From Spinacia oleracea (lineage: Eukaryota; Streptophyta; Magnoliopsida; Caryophyllales; Amaranthaceae): a DNA stretch of 64,000 nucleotides. Numbering within the stretch: position 1 is the first letter of the stretch; every line of letters starts with the position of its first letter. This document shows positions 61,061 to 64,000 of the stretch, one piece after another. The stretch covers positions 5,069,501 through 5,133,500 of the forward strand of contig NC_079487.1 of assembly GCF_020520425.1 (NCBI RefSeq). The letters are read 5' to 3'. The position numbers were made by a program, and so were the translations under genes. Below the pieces are notes generated by a model. That model was given only the letters and a program-made list of their open reading frames with translations, ran no database searches and was not told the origin of the DNA.

Positions 61061-62520
61061 TGAAGGAAATAATGCCCTTGGTCCAAGTATGCATTCTATG
61101 TTAAGTCTAATAAATGCGGTTCAGTATTAATTGACAAGTTAATAATTCAGTGAGATCAAGTGAGCTGAATGCCTAGCTAGAGGCCGCTTCAGTTCAAGTG
61201 GAATTAATGATATTAATCCACAGCTTACTCTTGACTGAACCCGTAGGGTCACACAAATAGTACGTAAACGGATCAAGTATCTAATGGCATTAGATACTCT
61301 ATCTATGAATATTCGGAACCGACGGATCTTGGTTTCAGTGGGAGCTAAGATCGTCACAGGCAAGAAATGAATACTCCGGAAACGATGATATTGCCGGAAA
61401 CGGAAATATGGATCGTATCGGAAATATAAATATTATCCAAGTCGTAGATGTTGCCGGAAACGGAAACATGGTACGTACAGGAAAATATTATCGGAAATGG
61501 AAATATTGCCAGAATCGGAAATATTGCCGGAAACGGAAATATTGTCAGAATCGGAAATATTACCGGAATCGGAAAATAATTCCGGAAACGGAAATATTAA
61601 ATATTTGTTCGAAACGGAAATTAATTCCGGAATCGGAAATATTAAATATTGTTCGTATCGGAAATGAATTCCGGAATCGGAAAATTTAATCGGAAGCGCA
61701 TCGTACGAATAAGCATCGGACGAGGCCTGCCGGACGAGGCCCAGCACGAAGCTAGGCCATCGCCCAGCAAGCCAAGCGCGCCGCACAAACAACAAGGCCA
61801 GGCCCAGCAGGCTGCGCGCAGCGCGCAGCGCGCACAGCGCGCACAGCACGCGCAGCGCGCAGCGCGCACAGCGCGCACAGCACGCGCAGCGCACAGCGCG
61901 CACAGCGCGCGCAGCGCGCAGCGCGCGCGGGCGCTGAGTGGGCTGCTGCTCGCGCGCACGCATGAGGCCCATCGTGGCTGTCGTGCGTGTGTGTGCAAGT
62001 GTTTGTGTTCGTGCACGTTTCCTAAAACATGCAGAGTTCGGTTAATGATTAAATTCCTAATTCTATTTGATAAATTAATTAAATTAGAGTTCTTGTAGGA
62101 TTCTAGGTTTGATTAATTTGTATCTGAATAGGATTTCGATTCCCTTTCCATACCGCTATAAATATGAGGCTAGGGCTCACAATTTATAACACAAGTTTCA
62201 AAGTATTCAAAGTGAGTTTTTGAGAGAAAATTCAAACACACATCTTGCTCAAATTGCCGAAATTTTCTAGTACCTTAAGGGCGATTCTAGTTGGTCAATC
62301 TTAAGGCGGATCCGGACGTGCTGTGGACTATCTACGGAGGGACGACACTTGGAGTCCTAAAGACTTGTTCTTGTTCGGTTCGGGCGCAGCTAGGGAAGGC
62401 ACGCAACAAAGAGTATGCATCTAATCTATGCTAAATGATTATGTGTAAATAATATGTTTTCCTGGGTTTATGGTTTTTTCCGCATGATTTATGAATTGTC
62501 ATATGTATCATAACCTAACA
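61061..62520 (+). repeat. 5' LTR of copia element f
   Basis: 1460 bp, TGAAGGAAATAATGCCC to CATAACCTAACA. It is very close to the D LTRs except for a larger GCGCAGCGCGCAC microsatellite (61805-61935). TATA box TATAAATA at 62157-62164; donor-like GTGAGT near 62210. Confidence 0.92.
61805..61935 (+). repeat. Expanded GCGCAGCGCGCA microsatellite
   Basis: A run of GCGCAGCGCGCAC/AGCGCGCACAGC units between the 18-bp array and the TATA box. It is the longest version in the window; shorter forms are at 57200-57290 and 48240-48285, and only GCGCGCGC runs are at 1893-1912 and 10747-10762. Confidence 0.85.
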
Positions 62521-62521
62521 G

Positions 62522-62535
62522 TGGTATCACGAGCC
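62522..62535 (+). other. Primer-binding site of element f
   Basis: TGGTATCACGAGCC two bases after the LTR, as in elements 1 and D. Confidence 0.8.
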
Positions 62536-63239
62536 CCTTATTATTTTCATAATCTAAATTGCATGAACATGGTTAAATATTACAAATTTGCAAGAATTAA
62601 AAGGGGTGATTAATTTTCGTAATTGTTAATTAATTGCAAATTGCGTTTATTTAATTATACGTACGCAGTTTTTCGGCAGTTTCTTCGTTACTCATCCGAA
62701 TTGAGTGATTTTTGTGTCAATTCCGCATGTAAAAGGCATTCTAAAATTTTGACAAAAATAGTCTTTTTCTGCCGAACCCAGAATTCTCAAATTCGAAGCC
62801 TAACTATGACCTTTCGAAGGTTTTAGTTTTTCGAATGCAAAATTTCGTAAATTTAAGATGTTAAATTAAATATTTGCGATTCTTGTTGATAAATCTTGAA
62901 TTTTTGATTGACCTACTGCATATGTTTAACAAGTTTGAATGCCTAGTCTTGTTAATTATGCAATCTAATTTGTAATTATGATTAATTTGTTGAAAATTAG
63001 AATAATTTAGAATTAATTTGATTTTCATAATTAATTGTAATTTAATTAGAAACCTATGATTAAAAACCACCATAAAAATTATAAATTTACGATAAATTTT
63101 AAATTTTTATGACCTAGACTTGAATCCATATCAATCGGAAATCAATTGGATAATAAATTTTCGATTTTTCGCCCTAAAATTATGAAATTAATATTATTTA
63201 TTAATTTGTCATTAATTTTAAATATAAATTTTAAATTTT

Positions 63240-63975
63240 TATGCGATTCGTTCATATAACTTGCACGCACAAAGCAATGGACGCTTCGTGTTACCCTTAA
63301 GGGGTGTTGTATAATGCGGGCATGCGACGACGAGCAAGGGAGCTCGTCGCCCGTGCGGCACGAATGCAATGAGCAAGGGCGTAGTGCACGAGCACAAGGC
63401 AGCAGCCCTGCCTTGTGTCGTGTGCCACGAGCAATGAACGAATGGGCATGGGCGAAGAGCGAGCCAAGGCAGTCGCGTGTGGGCAGCAAGCGAGCTGCGC
63501 CACAACGCGCGCTGCCTCGCACAAGAGCGCGCAGCCTCGCGCGCAGCGAGCGCAAGCTCGCGTGCCACGAGCGCTGCGCCCAGCATTACTCGCGCGCACA
63601 GCGAGCGATGTCGCCCGCCCAGCGAGCGATGTCGCGCCCCAGCGAGCGATGGCTCGCGCGCACAGCGAGCGATGTCGCGCGCCCAGCGAGCGATGTCGCG
63701 CGCCCAGCGAGCGATGGCTCGCGCGCCCAGCGAGCGATGGCTCGCGCGCCCAGCGAGCGATGTCGCGCGCCCAGCGAGCGATGTCGCGCGCGCGCACTGC
63801 GAGCGATAGCTCGCGTGCGATGAGCGCTGGCGCGCGCAGCGAGCACCAATGCGTGCGGAGGCTTGCGATGGGGATGCAGCAGCTATGCGACGAGCGCATG
63901 GGCTGCGCGCACATGGCCAGCAATGGCTGTGTGCGTGCGACCCATGGGCGTGCAACGCGTAGGGTGTTTGCGTTA
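63240..63975 (+). repeat. GC-rich hairpin array in the leader of f
   Basis: Nearly the same as the D leader island in sense orientation, with repeated CCAGCGAGCGATGTCGCGCG units at 63600-63800. The number and order of units differ slightly from D (GATGG versus GATGT units swapped). Overlapping frames on both strands are composition artefacts. Confidence 0.85.
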
Positions 63976-64000
63976 CGATTAAAGATCGTTTTGAATGTTT

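Larger units (their letters stand above)
61061..64000 (+). mobile_element. Copia element f, 5' part (runs off the window)
   Basis: A plus-strand copy of the same family inserted into element c, opposite to it. The 5' LTR (61061-62520), PBS and leader are present up to the window edge, inside the GC island. GTTAA at 61056-61060 is the left target duplication candidate. Whether it carries an open pol like D or a decayed one like element 1 cannot be seen. Confidence 0.85.

Overview
This is nuclear DNA from a flowering plant, most likely a eudicot with a repeat-rich genome. I infer this from plant GT-AG introns, a plant ribosomal-protein gene with a telo-box promoter, a plant CER2-like BAHD gene, and dense nested LTR retrotransposons, MITEs, a Helitron and LINE remnants. 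I cannot name the species. Only two host genes are convincingly present. Both are on the minus strand: a CER2/CER26-like wax-elongation gene (18977-23089) and the 60S ribosomal protein gene RPL15 (35574-37812). Almost everything else is mobile DNA.

Left part (1-17148). A minus-strand Ty3/gypsy element (LTR at 13406-13983) runs off the left edge. Its gag is broken by in-frame stops and by two insertions. One is a 10.2-kb Ty1/copia element (1131-11340) with two 1362-bp LTRs. The other is a solo LTR of a second gypsy family (11556-13019, flanked by ACATG). The gypsy element itself sits in the tail of an old copia copy (13984-14164). The 3' end and long LTR of a third gypsy element follow (14165-17148), with a 161-bp tandem array inside the LTR.

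Middle (17150-42213). In order: a LINE remnant; the CER2-like gene, whose 2.8-kb intron holds at least four MITEs; a degenerate repeated segment cut by a 639-bp Helitron and a 1.7-kb hAT-like element full of AACCCG-type simple repeats; a hAT transposase fragment; a 4.6-kb solo LTR (GTAGT duplications) holding a deleted copia and a fold-back element; an hAT-like MITE; a Stowaway MITE; RPL15; a second LINE remnant; and another Stowaway.

Right part (42219-64000). This is a nest made from one copia family. Element a (LTR 42219-43641) is entered by b, b by c within its LTR, and c by D (47653-58029). A second copy, f, in opposite orientation (61061 to the edge) also enters c. D is complete: near-identical LTRs, TTTAT target duplications, PBS, PPT and an open 1321-codon gag-pol frame with all catalytic motifs. 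Element 1 on the left and element c share D's LTR, and where visible its leader and 3' region, but carry a decayed, different pol. They look like a non-autonomous partner family that D-type elements could mobilise. The family has several odd features: a 2.8-kb leader with a GC-rich hairpin array, variable 18-bp U3 repeats, a possible leader intron, and a PBS with one extra base.
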